Of a DNA stretch of 43,775 nt, positions 42,539 to 43,775 are shown piece after piece. Numbering within the stretch: position 1 is the first letter of the stretch; each line of letters starts with the position of its first letter. Under the pieces are notes generated by a model. That model was not told the DNA's origin. It was given only the letters and a program-made list of their open reading frames with translations, and ran no database searches. The DNA is from an uncultured Flavobacteriales bacterium (GTDB lineage Bacteria; Bacteroidota; Bacteroidia; Flavobacteriales_D; Sanyastnellaceae), in NCBI GenBank assembly GCA_905478795.1, contig CAJQJX010000026.1, positions 1 to 43,775 on the forward strand, in the 5' to 3' direction. Position numbers and translations under genes: made by a program.

Positions 42539-43528
42539 ATGACGATGCATACAACACCACACGTCCAGAGGAGTCCACTGGGATGGGCCATCGTCAGTTT
42601 TGCCTTGCTGTTGACTTGGTCAGCTCAAGGCCAGCAGCTTTCGAGACAGAGCCAGTTTGTTCAGAATCCCTTCCTCGTGAATCCTGCTTTTGCAGGCACA
42701 GAGCTCGGCACTTTTGCGTCCTTGAGTCACCGTGAGCAGTGGGTGGGTTTCCATGGAGCTCCATCTACGAGCAACGTGACCGTGACCACCAGCTTGCCGA
42801 ACCGTTTTGGTCTGGGTATTGCCGTAGAACGCGATGATCAAGGAGGGGCATACACCCGCACCGGCTTGGAGCTTTCCGGAACCTACACCATTGATTTGAA
42901 CAACCAGGATGCTGTGGCATTTGGCATTGGATTGATGGGGAGGAATACCCGATTTGATGGTGCTGATCTTCAGCTTTGGGACATGGATGATCCGGCCATC
43001 ACGGGGGCTGTCGAGAGCAGCTTTGCCTTTGATTCTCGCTTTGGACTCATGGTGTTTGGTCAGTACTATCAGTTTGGAATGGCCGTATCCAATTTGCTTC
43101 AAACTCCACTGGGATTGGATTCTGAGCCCACATCCGCTCGCAACAGAGGAGTCCGTCACTATGCGCTGACCGGCCGTTACGATTACAAGCTCGACGGGAG
43201 TTGGACAGTGCAGCCGGCTTTGATGATGCGCTTCACCGAAATCACGCCCATTCAGTTGGACATCCATGCCCGTGCACTTTACCAAAACCGGTATTGGGGA
43301 GGTTTGGGATTCCGGCAAGGAGATGCGCTCGTGATGATGGTGGGAGCGGCTTTCCAAGACATTCAGGTAGGTTACTCCTATGATGCGGGGACGGGTGCCG
43401 TTGGCAATCTTTCACCAAACACACACGAAATCACGGTATCTTACGTCTTGCCCCGTCAGGGAGCTGGATTCTCTCGCCGCGGTTTGGGAGGAAGGCTTTT
43501 GGATCGGAATCTGATCATCAGGAATTGA
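42539..43528 (+). CDS. PorP/SprF family outer-membrane protein
   Basis: 329 residues; signal peptide ending near SAQG-QQ. Family landmarks: QSQFVQNPFLVNPAFAG near the N-terminus, a WVGFHGAPST segment, FGLGIAVERDD, and repeated amphipathic beta strands to the C-terminus (ITVSYVLP), consistent with a 14-stranded type barrel. SprF/PorP proteins work with type B sorting domain substrates, and SprF is needed for SprB secretion in Flavobacterium johnsoniae. It is directly downstream of the adhesin it probably serves (one base gap) and two bases before the next secreted protein. Confidence 0.93.
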   Translation: MTMHTTPHVQRSPLGWAIVSFALLLTWSAQGQQLSRQSQFVQNPFLVNPAFAGTELGTFASLSHREQWVGFHGAPSTSNVTVTTSLPNRFGLGIAVERDDQGGAYTRTGLELSGTYTIDLNNQDAVAFGIGLMGRNTRFDGADLQLWDMDDPAITGAVESSFAFDSRFGLMVFGQYYQFGMAVSNLLQTPLGLDSEPTSARNRGVRHYALTGRYDYKLDGSWTVQPALMMRFTEITPIQLDIHARALYQNRYWGGLGFRQGDALVMMVGAAFQDIQVGYSYDAGTGAVGNLSPNTHEITVSYVLPRQGAGFSRRGLGGRLLDRNLIIRN

Positions 43529-43530
43529 CA

Positions 43531-43775
43531 ATGAACATGCTCAAAAAATTGGCTCTGTGTTGCAGCGCGATTCTCCTCGCTGGAGGCGCCTCTGCGCAAT
43601 TCAAAGGCCTCGTTGTAGAGGAGGTGGACAACAAAGGGGTGGTCCCGGGAAAGACCTACCGCATCTATGCCCAAATGGAGGCAGAAGGGGATGTTGTGGA
43701 TGCCATCTTCGGTGATGGAGAGGATTATCTGGAGGTGAAAAGCACCGCGCCCTTTTTTCAGCACGAAAGGGGAGG
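43531..43775 (+). CDS. Secreted protein, 3' truncated by window edge
   Basis: The 81 visible residues open with a signal peptide (MNMLKKLALCCSAILLAGGASAQ). The mature part has GKTYRIYAQME and VVDAIFGDGEDYLEV ... FFQHERG, which line up with the start of the window's first gene (DQVSAVFGDSEFPLSI ... FYQDALG) and with RYKLYAVLP of the SprB-like adhesin. It lies two bases after PorP/SprF, so it is probably the third gene of the adhesin operon. Full length and C-terminal signal are unknown. Confidence 0.8.
   Translation, partial: MNMLKKLALCCSAILLAGGASAQFKGLVVEEVDNKGVVPGKTYRIYAQMEAEGDVVDAIFGDGEDYLEVKSTAPFFQHERG

Overview
The window reads as chromosomal DNA of a marine Bacteroidota, most likely Flavobacteriales but with higher GC (by eye in the mid-50s percent) than most flavobacteria. 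The evidence is: type IX secretion (T9SS) C-terminal sorting domains of both type A and type B, a gliding-type SprB-like adhesin followed by a PorP/SprF gene, -7 promoter elements of the form TAnnTTTG, no usable Shine-Dalgarno sequences, and family-level matches throughout. I see no rRNA, tRNA, CRISPR, transposase or phage gene. No gene-free stretch reaches 300 bases; the longest are 3499-3698 and 18249-18450.

Layout. 1-8762: a truncated secreted Cys-rich protein, an SLC45-like sugar transporter, and a 1687-residue secreted protein with a blue-copper domain, two nearly identical CBM-like modules and nine Cys-rich E-set modules. 8875-15208: housekeeping and unknown genes (ribA, class IV-like deacetylase, a single-pass unknown, a DUF819 membrane protein, a family 2 glycosyltransferase and its partner). 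15195-25331: secreted M43 metalloprotease with four 267-bp tandem repeats, a yaaA-FKBP operon, a secreted T9SS protein, threonine aldolase and a periplasmic S46 dipeptidyl-peptidase of DPP11 type. 25347-37513: two secreted lysyl-oxidase-like proteins flank an EamA transporter, a small membrane protein and an icmF / sulfotransferase-like / aminotransferase-IV operon. 37533-43775: DUF3089 hydrolase, RluA-type pseudouridine synthase, then SprB-like adhesin, PorP/SprF and a truncated secreted protein.

How it fits together. About a third of the window encodes large secreted proteins built from a shared module kit: GCTDPxACNY-type Cys repeats, dockerin-like EF-hands, cohesin-like sheets, a PDAW...GDG domain, and a YA...DSWxT...GQxTT domain present at both window edges. 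Four of them end in a recognisable T9SS sorting domain. Three others end instead in an almost invariant 28-29 residue Cys-bracketed EF-hand tail. The two lysyl-oxidase paralogues differ in which of these endings they carry, so the tail is a candidate alternative export or anchoring signal. Both lysyl oxidases keep the copper histidines and both residues of the LTQ cofactor, which makes extracellular protein cross-linking a plausible activity.

Other points of note: the aminotransferase-IV gene beside the sulfotransferase-like gene has His where the PLP lysine should be, and many genes carry a -7-like element only 4-7 bases before the start codon, which suggests leaderless mRNAs.
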